Of a DNA stretch of 64,000 nucleotides, positions 54,586 to 63,269 are shown piece after piece. Numbering within the stretch: position 1 is the stretch's first letter; each line of letters starts with the position of its first letter. The stretch is taken from assembly GCA_017470995.1 (NCBI GenBank), contig JAFUXI010000038.1, positions 1-64,000 of the forward strand, written 5' to 3'. The stretch is from Spirochaetales bacterium (GTDB lineage Bacteria; Spirochaetota; Spirochaetia; Sphaerochaetales; Sphaerochaetaceae). The notes under the pieces were generated by a model that was not told the DNA's origin, searched no databases, and worked only from the letters and a program-made list of their open reading frames with translations. A program made the translations under genes and the position numbers.

Positions 54586-56559
54586 ATGACGGAGTTTGAG
54601 AAGCTCAGGGATCTTCTTGAAGACGACTACAGCAGATTGAATGCAGGTGACCTGCTCAGACACTTTGCGCAGAGAGAAAAACCGGTCTATCTTTTCCGGG
54701 CTTCGGAGGCCGGGGAAATCAAGGACGACGGAATCATCGACGATGCAGAGAAGGTCATGCAGCATGATGTCTTCGGACACAAGTTCGACGGACCGATCGA
54801 CTGGATGTTCAATCCGACCACGGAGACCAGCAGGGACAACGAGTGGAGCTGGTCGCTTTTCCGCACCATCTATTGGCAGAGCCTTGCCAGGGCATACGCC
54901 ATCACCAAAGACGAGAAGTACACGAGGGAATTCCTTGCGCAGATGCACTCCTTCCGTGAGGCGTGGCCTGCAGACGAGTTCATCAAGGATACGACCTTCG
55001 TTCCCAAGCAGCCGTTCCCCGGAACCGCATGGAGAACCATCGAGACCGGAATAAGGATCTACACGACATGGCTTCCGGTTTTCGAAATCTTCCGCAGTTC
55101 GGAGGTATGGACAATCGAGGATCTCTCGAGCTTCCTTTTGGGAATCAGAGATCATGCATTGTTTCTGATGGGCCATTATTCAAATCACGACAGATCATCC
55201 AACTGGCTCAGTATGGAGACCAGCGCACTGCTTCAGATAGCCATCATGTTCCCTGAGTTCAAAGAGTCCAAGCAGTGGTTCGATACCGCCTACGGCCGCG
55301 TGATGCACGAGGTGCGCTACTGCTTCTCCGACAACGGGGTACACATGGAGAAAACACCCATCTACCACATGGTTGCCTCCATCGCCTTCGCTCAGGCAAT
55401 TGTCATGTGCGACAGAAACGGAATCTATGTGCCGGACTATGCCTGGGAAGTGATAAGAAGAAGTGCAAAATACATCTGCTCACTGGTCAAGCCTGACCTC
55501 TCCACCCCGATGATAGGGGATGCCGACAGGGACGATCTGACCACGAGACGTGCAGACACATCGATCTATGAAGGAATGAACCTGTCGTTCTTCCCGGATG
55601 ACCTCAATGAGCTTCGTGCATACATGAACTGGATGTACAGGCTGTTCGGAGACGAGCAGTTCCGCTATTTCGGAACCCTGAGAAAGGAAGGCGCCGCACC
55701 CGAGGATCTCGATTTCAAGTATTCGGAAGAAGGCGTCTATGTCATGCGCACCGGCTGGAATGCCGATGCCGATTACCTGTGCACCCATTCAAGCCAGCTT
55801 GAGAGAGGCGAGAGGTCAACTCACTCGCACAATGACAGCATGCATGCCGAAATCACGCTGGACGGTGAGGATGTCCTGGTTGACAGCGGAAGATACATCT
55901 ACAGATCCTCGATCTGGAAAGACTGGAGAGCATACTTCGTTTCCGCCCTTGCCCACAATACGCTCTATGTCGACGACCATGAGATGGGAGCGATTCCGAA
56001 TGTCGACAGGGTCCGCGGTGTACGCTGTCTCTGTCATTTCTTCGGAGAGAAGGACGGTCTCAAGATCATCGATCTGGAGCATAACGGATATGCTTATCTT
56101 CCGGATCCGGTCTTCCACAGGCGCAAGCTGATTCTTGCACCGCATTCGGTTGCTGTCCTTGTCGACTATGTGGACGGACCGGCAAGGGAAAACCACGATT
56201 TCAGATTGATGTACAACTTCAACACCAAGGATGTGAAGCTTAAGGACAAGCATGTGGATTACAGATCGAAGCACGGCAAAGCCTTTACCCTTGATTTCGT
56301 ATCCGATGCTGCATTCTCGGGCAGTCTTCTCTGCGGAAGCGAGGATCCTAAGGGCGGATGGATCAGCTACGGCTATCCCGTAAGGGAGCCCATAGGGCAG
56401 GTAACGATGGCCTATAACGGCAAGGCGCCATTTGTTTCAGCTACGATAGTCAAGGCAGAAGGTGCTGATGCTTCAATCAGACTTGATGGAGACAAGGCAG
56501 TTCTCCGCATAGGGAAAGAAACCTGGATAATCAGCAGAAAAGGAGTTGAAAAAGCATGA
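54586..56559 (+). CDS. Heparinase II/III family polysaccharide lyase-like protein
   Basis: 657 residues from the ATG at 54586 after AAGGAAGG. An N-terminal alpha/alpha-toroid domain (WFNPTTETSRDNEWSW-type region, MFNPTTETSRDNEWSWSLF at about 80) is followed by the beta-sandwich heparinase II/III domain with HSHNDSMHAEITLDGE and DSGRYIYRSS, then NTLYVDD. Relatives (PL12, PL15, PL17, PL21) cleave heparan sulfate, alginate oligomers and similar uronic polymers. No signal peptide, so it acts on imported oligosaccharides. ATGA overlap with the next gene. Confidence 0.85.
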   Translation: MTEFEKLRDLLEDDYSRLNAGDLLRHFAQREKPVYLFRASEAGEIKDDGIIDDAEKVMQHDVFGHKFDGPIDWMFNPTTETSRDNEWSWSLFRTIYWQSLARAYAITKDEKYTREFLAQMHSFREAWPADEFIKDTTFVPKQPFPGTAWRTIETGIRIYTTWLPVFEIFRSSEVWTIEDLSSFLLGIRDHALFLMGHYSNHDRSSNWLSMETSALLQIAIMFPEFKESKQWFDTAYGRVMHEVRYCFSDNGVHMEKTPIYHMVASIAFAQAIVMCDRNGIYVPDYAWEVIRRSAKYICSLVKPDLSTPMIGDADRDDLTTRRADTSIYEGMNLSFFPDDLNELRAYMNWMYRLFGDEQFRYFGTLRKEGAAPEDLDFKYSEEGVYVMRTGWNADADYLCTHSSQLERGERSTHSHNDSMHAEITLDGEDVLVDSGRYIYRSSIWKDWRAYFVSALAHNTLYVDDHEMGAIPNVDRVRGVRCLCHFFGEKDGLKIIDLEHNGYAYLPDPVFHRRKLILAPHSVAVLVDYVDGPARENHDFRLMYNFNTKDVKLKDKHVDYRSKHGKAFTLDFVSDAAFSGSLLCGSEDPKGGWISYGYPVREPIGQVTMAYNGKAPFVSATIVKAEGADASIRLDGDKAVLRIGKETWIISRKGVEKA

Positions 56560-57326
56560 GATTCGGTCTTTGTGCAGATATCAGAAATGTCATGGAGGTC
56601 CAGGAAGCCGGATACGACTTCATCGACGGAAAGCTCAACCAGATTGCTCTCTGGGAAGAGGAGGAGTTCAGATCCGTTTTGGAGGTCATGAAGAAAGCCT
56701 CCATCAGGATGGAACGCTGTGCCCTGCTGTTTCCCAAGAACATGATAGTGATCGGGGACAAGTACAACGAAGATGAGATGAGAGTCTATCTCGAGACCGC
56801 CTTTTCGCGCATGGATGCTCTCGGATGCAGACTTGTGGTTTTCGGCAGCGGAAAGAGCCGCTTCGTGCCGGAGGGTATGAGATGGCAGGATGCATACATT
56901 CAGCTGGTCAGTGTCACCCGCATTGTCGGAGAATTGGCCGCAAAGCACGGCATCGATGTGGCCATCGAGCCGCTGAACAGAGCCGAGACCAATCTGATCA
57001 ACAGCCTTGCTGAGGGTGCGGCCCTTCAGGCTGATGTAAACCTTCCGAATGTAGGGCTTCTTGCAGATGCCTATCATATGAGGCAGGAAGGCGAGGACAT
57101 GACAAGAATCCTGACCTGCGGACCGTTCATGCATACCCACATAGCACTCAAAGGCAGCAGGGCTTATCCTACGGAAAAGACCGAGGAAGTGATGGAATTC
57201 TTCCGTTTGCTGAAACAGGCCGGATATGACGGAACAGTATCCATTGAAGGCAAGAGCGGCGATTGGAAAGCGGATTCCGTTGTTGCGCTCAAAGTCATGA
57301 GGGAACTTGCACAGGAGGACAGATAA
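56556..57326 (+). CDS. Hydroxypyruvate isomerase/IolE-like TIM barrel, second copy
   Basis: 256 residues. Xylose-isomerase-like barrel with likely divalent-metal ligands in IEPLNRAETN (Glu), LADAYHM (Asp), MHTHIALKG (His) and VSIEGKSG (Glu), the complete set expected for an active member, clearer than in the first copy. Candidate activities are isomerase, epimerase or 3-keto-glycoside lyase. Start overlaps the heparinase stop (ATGA) and its stop overlaps the next ATG by one base (TAATG), so the genes are tightly coupled. Confidence 0.87.
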   Translation: MRFGLCADIRNVMEVQEAGYDFIDGKLNQIALWEEEEFRSVLEVMKKASIRMERCALLFPKNMIVIGDKYNEDEMRVYLETAFSRMDALGCRLVVFGSGKSRFVPEGMRWQDAYIQLVSVTRIVGELAAKHGIDVAIEPLNRAETNLINSLAEGAALQADVNLPNVGLLADAYHMRQEGEDMTRILTCGPFMHTHIALKGSRAYPTEKTEEVMEFFRLLKQAGYDGTVSIEGKSGDWKADSVVALKVMRELAQEDR

Positions 57327-58444
57327 TGGACAAAGTCAGAATCGGAATCATCGGGTTCGGTCACATGGGAAACCAGCACTCCACGGCTCTGCTTGCTGGA
57401 AAAGTGGACAACGCATGTCTTGCGGCAATTGCGGATATCAATCCTGCCAAACTTCAGAAGGCGAGGGCTCTTGCCGGGGATAAGGTTGCATATTTCAACA
57501 GTGCAGAGGAGCTGATGGACTCCGGCCTTGTCGATGCGGTGATTCCCACATGTCCGCATTACTATCATCCCGTATATGGAATCTATGCCCTCGAGCACGG
57601 TCTTAACTATCTGTGCGAGAAGCCTGCCGGAGTCTACACCAATGCAGTCAAGAAAATGAACGAGGTTGCGGCAAAATCCGACAAGGTCTTCGGAGTAATG
57701 TTCAACCAGAGGACCAATCCCCTCTATCAGAAGGCAAGGGACCTTGTCCAGAGCGGAGAGCTCGGAAGAATCCTGCACTGTCACTGGCTGATTTCTGCAT
57801 GGTTCAGACCCCAGTCCTACTATGACAATTCCGATTGGCGTGCCACTTGGAAAGGAGAGGGCGGCGGTCTTCTGATGAACCAGAATCCGCACAATCTGGA
57901 TCTCTGGCAGTGGATCTGCGGAATGCCTTCGCGTGTGAAGGCCACGGTCTACTACGGCAAGCACCGCAACATCGAGGTAGAGGACGATGTCTTTGCACTC
58001 ATGGAATACCCCGACGGTCACATCGGCACATACATCACCACGATAGCCGATGAACCCGGTACCAACAGACTTGAGATTTCGGGAACCAGGGGAAGGCTGG
58101 TGATCGAGAATGACAGCATTTCGTTCTCCAGATGCCGAGTCGATACCGACGAGTTCCAGAAGACATTCAAAGGGGAAATCGGACACCCTGAAATCTGGAA
58201 GTGCGAAGTTCCCGTCAAGGGTACCTACACATCTCATTGCGGTATTATCAAGAACTTCTGCGATGCCATCCAGAAGGGAACACCGCTGCTTGCCCCGGGA
58301 AGCGATGGAATAAAGAGCCTTGAGATAATCAACGCCATTCTGCTTTCCTCCTGGACGGGAGGGGACTGGGTATCGCTTCCGATCGATGCCGATCTCTATG
58401 AGAAGATGCTCAGAGAGAAGTGCGGCGGAAGTTTTGTTTGCTGA
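57326..58444 (+). CDS. Gfo/Idh/MocA family oxidoreductase, second copy
   Basis: 372 residues from the ATG at 57326, which shares its A with the previous stop; GGAGG lies upstream. Rossmann motif GFGHMGNQHS (about 10-19), NAD-contacting CEKPAGV (near 97) and the C-terminal KGEGGGLLMNQNPHNLDLWQ with the usual substrate-site His. A cytoplasmic NAD(P)-linked sugar oxidoreductase, operon partner of the second TIM barrel and the lyase. Confidence 0.9.
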   Translation: MDKVRIGIIGFGHMGNQHSTALLAGKVDNACLAAIADINPAKLQKARALAGDKVAYFNSAEELMDSGLVDAVIPTCPHYYHPVYGIYALEHGLNYLCEKPAGVYTNAVKKMNEVAAKSDKVFGVMFNQRTNPLYQKARDLVQSGELGRILHCHWLISAWFRPQSYYDNSDWRATWKGEGGGLLMNQNPHNLDLWQWICGMPSRVKATVYYGKHRNIEVEDDVFALMEYPDGHIGTYITTIADEPGTNRLEISGTRGRLVIENDSISFSRCRVDTDEFQKTFKGEIGHPEIWKCEVPVKGTYTSHCGIIKNFCDAIQKGTPLLAPGSDGIKSLEIINAILLSSWTGGDWVSLPIDADLYEKMLREKCGGSFVC

Positions 58445-58454
58445 AGAATTGTTG

Positions 58455-58466
58455 TAGAATGGCCTC
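58455..58466 (+). promoter_or_regulatory. -10 element of the AraC regulator gene, probably leaderless
   Basis: TAGAAT (58455-58460), six bases, ATG. No Shine-Dalgarno sequence lies upstream of the start; the -35 is weak (TTTTGT or TTTGTT at 16-17 bases). Confidence 0.45.
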
Positions 58467-60281
58467 ATGACGAAGACTGAAACTCAGAAGAAACTGATAA
58501 GAAGCTGGAGTTTGTCATACATCCTCGTATCGACTATCCTTCTGGTACTGTTTCTTGTTTTCGCCATGGCCGGAATCTACACAGTACGAAACTCGGTAGA
58601 CAAGGCAAACCGTGCTGCATTGGGAGCTCTCAGCAATGAGTTGAACTCCGCCTTTCTGGAGGTCGATGCCCTCTGTGAGGAGCTTATCCTCTCCGACACT
58701 TTCAAGGCTTTTTCCTCAAAAACCCTGGATGATTACGATGCCTATACTCTGTATCAGCGTACATTGGACCTGAGGCACATGGTCGACAGCCGTTCTCATC
58801 TGGAAGACTGTATTCTTTATTCCGTAAGCAACGACCTGTACATAACTGCCCAATACTACGGGAAACTGTCAAACATCAGCAGAAACGATGTACTTGTGAT
58901 TTCAAAATCGAAAGTGCTCGGAGAACTGATTTCGCAGAGTAGCCAGAACTATACCTATGTAATCGATGTTTCCGATGATGGAAACGGTTACAACCTTCTT
59001 GTGATAAGGCCTCTGAGCTTCGTGCGCTCTGCAACTATCGGGGATCTCTGTGTTGCGGTTCTCGTGGATGTGTCGGACATTATTCCCAGCATTGTTTCCC
59101 AGACATATGACATAGTCATGTACGATACAAACATCCGGAGGGAGCTCTTCCATTTCGGTTCCCATATGGACGGTCACTATGAATCTGAAAAACTGAGGAA
59201 TCTGGAGCAGACGGGCGGAAGGATAGGGCATGACAGGATTCTGGTTTCCGAGTCATCCATCAGAGGTGTCAATTATTATCTGATAGTGGATGAGAGCGAG
59301 TATTTTCGCGATCTCTTTTCGGTCATCTGGCTTGTGGGTATCATCCTGATCCTGGTAATCGCTCTTGCCCTTGTAGTGATCAGACGTATCGTTTTCAGAC
59401 ACTGGTACAGGTTCTCGGATGCCGTCGAGGCTTCCGGTGCGGATTTGAAGGAACTGGGAAAGGTAAGCAATCCATATGCTCCTTTTGTGTCCTCCGTGAC
59501 GAGGCTGAAGGAAGAAAACCGCTCCCACATCATATCGCGCCTTGTGCTGACCGAAGAATCTGCACAGTCTGCCGATGAACTCATTGATATGGGGATATTC
59601 TCCAAGGAAAGTGCCTACTGCATAGTACTTGCGATGCTTTCCGGCCAGAAATCGCAATCCGAACCGAAGACGGACATTACGGAAGACCTTTCCGAAAAGG
59701 GAATCAGATGCATTCCGTTTGACAGTGACTACGATGTGTCTCTCATAGCAGAAGCCAACACTGAGGATTTTGGCAAAATCCATACGGTTCTGGAAAATGC
59801 CACGGATATTTCGTATTTTGCCGTTTCCAAAACCGTCGACGATCCGGTCCAGATTCACAGGATGTACGTTCAGGCCTGCAACATCATGGAGTATCGAAAA
59901 ACCATGGTGATGTCGGATTCGGGAAGCGAGGGCTATGCAGTCTATCTCGCGGCGCTTTCCGAGATAGAGAACAACTACAACGATGTCCAGCTCAATGTCT
60001 CCCTGATTGCAGACAGGCTCGGAGTATCGATCGTTTATCTTTCAAAATGCTTCAAAAAGCACAAGGAAACCAATATTTCAGATTATCTGACTGATTTCAG
60101 GATAGCAAAGGCCAAGGAGATTCTCTGTGACAAGAAGTGCTGGAACCTCTCGATGAAGGATGTCTCCGAGCGATGCGGCTTCGGCAGCATAAGAACATTC
60201 ATGAGGGTTTTCAACAAAGCCGAGGGAGTTTCTCCCGGTCAGTTCAAGGCCGGTGCCCTGGGATTGGATAAGGAGGGCTGA
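58467..60281 (+). CDS. Membrane-anchored AraC-family transcriptional regulator
   Basis: 604 residues. Membrane segment about 15-38, an extracytoplasmic sensor domain about 40-275 (Cache-like by layout), a second segment about 280-305, a linker and a C-terminal AraC double helix-turn-helix (about 505-600: VSLIADRLGVSIVYLSKCFK and MKDVSERCGFGSIRTFMRVF). This one-piece sensor-regulator design is common next to Lpl/Ytc-type importers and probably senses the external sugar. It likely controls the surrounding locus. Start predicted leaderless. Confidence 0.9.
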   Translation: MTKTETQKKLIRSWSLSYILVSTILLVLFLVFAMAGIYTVRNSVDKANRAALGALSNELNSAFLEVDALCEELILSDTFKAFSSKTLDDYDAYTLYQRTLDLRHMVDSRSHLEDCILYSVSNDLYITAQYYGKLSNISRNDVLVISKSKVLGELISQSSQNYTYVIDVSDDGNGYNLLVIRPLSFVRSATIGDLCVAVLVDVSDIIPSIVSQTYDIVMYDTNIRRELFHFGSHMDGHYESEKLRNLEQTGGRIGHDRILVSESSIRGVNYYLIVDESEYFRDLFSVIWLVGIILILVIALALVVIRRIVFRHWYRFSDAVEASGADLKELGKVSNPYAPFVSSVTRLKEENRSHIISRLVLTEESAQSADELIDMGIFSKESAYCIVLAMLSGQKSQSEPKTDITEDLSEKGIRCIPFDSDYDVSLIAEANTEDFGKIHTVLENATDISYFAVSKTVDDPVQIHRMYVQACNIMEYRKTMVMSDSGSEGYAVYLAALSEIENNYNDVQLNVSLIADRLGVSIVYLSKCFKKHKETNISDYLTDFRIAKAKEILCDKKCWNLSMKDVSERCGFGSIRTFMRVFNKAEGVSPGQFKAGALGLDKEG

Positions 60282-60283
60282 GA

Positions 60284-61294
60284 ATGCTCAGAATTGCTGT
60301 AATAGGTTGCGGAGCAGTTTCACGCAACCATGGCAAAGCGCTCAAGAACAACCGGTATGCAACGCTTGAATACTGCGTTGACATAATTCCCGAAAGGGCG
60401 AAAGCCTTTTCGGAGACATACGGGGGAATTCCCCTGACAGACTATCGGGAACTCTTTGACAAGAATCTGGATGCCGTGCACGTCATAACACCGCACAATA
60501 CGCACCCTCAGATCGTAATGGACCTGCTTGACCACGGAATCAACGTCTTCTGCGAGAAACCCCTGGCCATTACGGTCAACGAGGCAAAGCAGATGATCAG
60601 AAAAAGCGAGGAAACGGGCAAGCTTCTGGGTGTCTGCTTCCAGAACAGGCTCAACAAGGCGACTCAGGAAGCCAAGGAAATACTCGAGAGCGGCAAGTAC
60701 GGGAGAATCGTCAGCGGAATGGTTCTGGTGACATGGGACAGAGGCGGCAAGTACTACTCGGAGTCCCCATGGCGCGGCAAGTACAGCGGTGAAGGCGGCG
60801 GATGCATAATCAATCAGAGCATCCATACCCTTGATATGCTGGATTACCTTTCCTCCTACTGCGGCGGGGTGGAGAGCCTCTCCGGCTTTGACGGGAAGCT
60901 CAGACAGACCGATGACTATGAGGTTGAGGATACGGGAATGGCTCTTATCAACCTCAGCTGCGGGGCTCAGGTAGTGGCTTTCTGCACCAACTGCTACAAG
61001 GGTTCAAAGGTCTGTGATCTGGAACTCAGGCTCGAGCACGCCGTGATTACGGTGAGACAGAGCGGACTGACGATCGTGGAGGAGGACGGGAACACCATTT
61101 TCCATCCTGCAACCGTACTTACGGGCGAGAAGTCGGAGTGGGGTGTAAGCCATGGACTTTTGATTGACCGCTTCTATGAAGCCCTGATTGACGGAACTCC
61201 GTTTGTAGGTGATTGCCATACCGCCTTGGCCGCAGTTTCCATCGTCAATGCCATCCAGCACAGCAAGGGCAGACTCATTAAAGTAGAACGATAG
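60284..61294 (+). CDS. Gfo/Idh/MocA family oxidoreductase, third copy
   Basis: 336 residues. Rossmann motif GCGAVSRNHGKAL (about 8-20), CEKPLAIT (near 93) and GEGGGCIINQSIHTLDMLDY with the conserved His in the substrate site. NAD(P)-dependent sugar oxidoreductase, closer in length to the second copy than the first. It lies three bases after the AraC gene, so part of its transcript may be read with the regulator. AGGAGG precedes the ATG. Confidence 0.9.
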   Translation: MLRIAVIGCGAVSRNHGKALKNNRYATLEYCVDIIPERAKAFSETYGGIPLTDYRELFDKNLDAVHVITPHNTHPQIVMDLLDHGINVFCEKPLAITVNEAKQMIRKSEETGKLLGVCFQNRLNKATQEAKEILESGKYGRIVSGMVLVTWDRGGKYYSESPWRGKYSGEGGGCIINQSIHTLDMLDYLSSYCGGVESLSGFDGKLRQTDDYEVEDTGMALINLSCGAQVVAFCTNCYKGSKVCDLELRLEHAVITVRQSGLTIVEEDGNTIFHPATVLTGEKSEWGVSHGLLIDRFYEALIDGTPFVGDCHTALAAVSIVNAIQHSKGRLIKVER

Positions 61295-61311
61295 CTTATA
61301 AGGAATATATC

Positions 61312-62361
61312 ATGGTAAAAATCAGCATTAAAGAAGCAAAAGAGAGAATCGTTGAGATCTTTATGAAGGCAGGCATGAATGAAGATGAAGCTGCCATTAT
61401 GGCACAGATGCTTGTCGAAGCCGACCAGCGCGGTGTGAACTCTCATGGAATTCTATGTACGGCCAGATACGTGCGTCTCATCAGGGAAGGGAAGATGAGA
61501 CCCAACATGGAGAAAAAGGTTCTCAGAGACAACGGGGTCGTCGCAGTGTGGGATGGAAACCGCTCGAGCGGACAGCTGTTGGGATACAGAGGAATGGAAG
61601 AAGCCATCGCCAAGGCCAAGAAGAACGGGGTAGGCATTGTGTGCATCAAAGGCACCAACCATTTCGGAGCATTGGCCTATTATTCACAGATGGCACAGAA
61701 GGAAGGTCTTATCGGTATCACCCTGGGTACCGGGGATTCCACCATGGCTCCGTTCGGCGGATGTGAGAAGGTCATCGGAAACAATCCCATTGCCGTTGCC
61801 GCGCCTGCAGACAAACAGGTCTCACCGGTTCTGGATATGGCCATGACGGTTGTCGCAAACGGCAAGCTCACGAATATGAGGCGTCAGGGTATCGAGGAGA
61901 TTCCGGAGGGCTGGGGTCTGGACCGCGACGGACTTCCTACAACTAAGATGAGCGAATACTACACGGTTCCGCCGCTTGCAGGATACAAGGGTTGGGGCAT
62001 GGCAGTCATGGTGGATATCCTTGCCGGAATCCTTTTCGGTGGCGGAACAGGGGACAGGGCAAAGGACGTTTCCGAAGGACCGAGCCTCTTTATCATGGCT
62101 TTGGACATCGATGCCTTCAACGACAAGGCCAAGTATCTGGAAGATATCGATTCCAGAATCAGCGAGCTCAAGAGCTCCAAGCCTGCAAAGAACAATACCC
62201 ACGGTATTTTGATGCCTGGTGAGATCGAGGCCGGTCGTTTCGAGGCTTCCGAGCAGTCGGGATATGTGGATGTGCTTCCGGAGAACCTGAAGATGGTAAA
62301 CGACCTTGCAGCCGAGATGGGTATCAGACAAATCGAAGTCAAAGAGACAAAAGATAATTGA
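61312..62361 (+). CDS. Ldh family (malate/L-lactate dehydrogenase-type) oxidoreductase
   Basis: 349 residues. The family hallmarks are SHGILCTARYVRLIREG (about 44-60), GTNHFGALAYYSQMAQ with the catalytic-region His, and GNNPIAVAAPA. This fold is distinct from common lactate dehydrogenases and includes diketogulonate and ureidoglycolate dehydrogenases and YjmC, found in uronate-catabolic operons of Bacillus. It reduces 2-keto acids with NAD(P)H. AAGGA lies upstream. It is the last gene of the locus. Confidence 0.9.
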   Translation: MVKISIKEAKERIVEIFMKAGMNEDEAAIMAQMLVEADQRGVNSHGILCTARYVRLIREGKMRPNMEKKVLRDNGVVAVWDGNRSSGQLLGYRGMEEAIAKAKKNGVGIVCIKGTNHFGALAYYSQMAQKEGLIGITLGTGDSTMAPFGGCEKVIGNNPIAVAAPADKQVSPVLDMAMTVVANGKLTNMRRQGIEEIPEGWGLDRDGLPTTKMSEYYTVPPLAGYKGWGMAVMVDILAGILFGGGTGDRAKDVSEGPSLFIMALDIDAFNDKAKYLEDIDSRISELKSSKPAKNNTHGILMPGEIEAGRFEASEQSGYVDVLPENLKMVNDLAAEMGIRQIEVKETKDN

Positions 62362-62427
62362 ACAGAAACCTTCCATTCATTAGTCTTTAATTGTACCTAA
62401 ATCATATTTACCTAGGAGTATAAAATC

Positions 62428-63261
62428 ATGGAAGAGACAACAACCTCAAAGACCGTCGAGATCATCGAAGCTCTTAGAAACTGGGCCATGACCACCGGAC
62501 TCAAGATCGTGGCAGCCATTCTCATCCTTCTGATCACATTCAGAATCGTCACCGTCATTTCCCGCAGAATCGAGAAGAAGCTCGAGAAGAGCGGAAAGTT
62601 CGACAAGACCCTCATCCGCACGCTTTCCTATGCAGGACGCATTGTTTTAAAGATCGTCATCGCAACCTGCCTTGTCGGCTGGCTGGGTGTCGATACCACC
62701 GGTATTGCTGCACTGATCGCATCTCTCGGAGTAGGCGTGGGACTTGCTGTCAACGGAGCTCTCTCCAACTTCGCAGGCGGAATCCTGCTGCTTGTCACAA
62801 GACCCTTCAAGGTCGGTGACTACATCGTAGCCCAGGGCGCAGAGGGTATCGTCGAGGATATCAGAATCATCTCCACAAAGATCGTCACCCTTGACAACAA
62901 GGTCGTACACCTTCCCAACGGAGCTCTCTCGAGCGGCAATATCACCAACTATTCCGAGAAGGAAGTCCGCAGAGTGGATCTGGACTTCTCCGTTGCCGGA
63001 AACGATCCCGAGCTCGTGAGATCCCTGATTCTCGGTGTCTGCGAGGCTGACGAGAAGGTTCTCAAGGAGCCCTCGACATTCGTGCGCGTCACGGACTACG
63101 GCGCAGGCAACGGCGTAAGGGTCACCATGAGGGCATGGTGCAAGACCGAGCAGTACTGGGATACCTATTTCGACCTGCTCAACGGAGTGCGCAAGGCATT
63201 CGAAGAGAACAAGATCGTCATCCCGTTCAACCAGCTTGACGTCCATATCAAGAACAACTAA
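62428..63261 (+). CDS. mscS: MscS-type mechanosensitive channel
   Basis: 277 residues, close to E. coli MscS (286). Three membrane segments; the pore helix is IASLGVGVGLAVNGALSNFA, rich in Gly/Ala as required for packing, followed by the beta domain with RPFKVGDYI and NGALSSGNITNYS. It releases solutes on hypo-osmotic shock. AGGAG lies upstream of the ATG. Separate from the sugar locus by 66 bases. Confidence 0.95.
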   Translation: MEETTTSKTVEIIEALRNWAMTTGLKIVAAILILLITFRIVTVISRRIEKKLEKSGKFDKTLIRTLSYAGRIVLKIVIATCLVGWLGVDTTGIAALIASLGVGVGLAVNGALSNFAGGILLLVTRPFKVGDYIVAQGAEGIVEDIRIISTKIVTLDNKVVHLPNGALSSGNITNYSEKEVRRVDLDFSVAGNDPELVRSLILGVCEADEKVLKEPSTFVRVTDYGAGNGVRVTMRAWCKTEQYWDTYFDLLNGVRKAFEENKIVIPFNQLDVHIKNN

Positions 63262-63269
63262 GAAAACAA

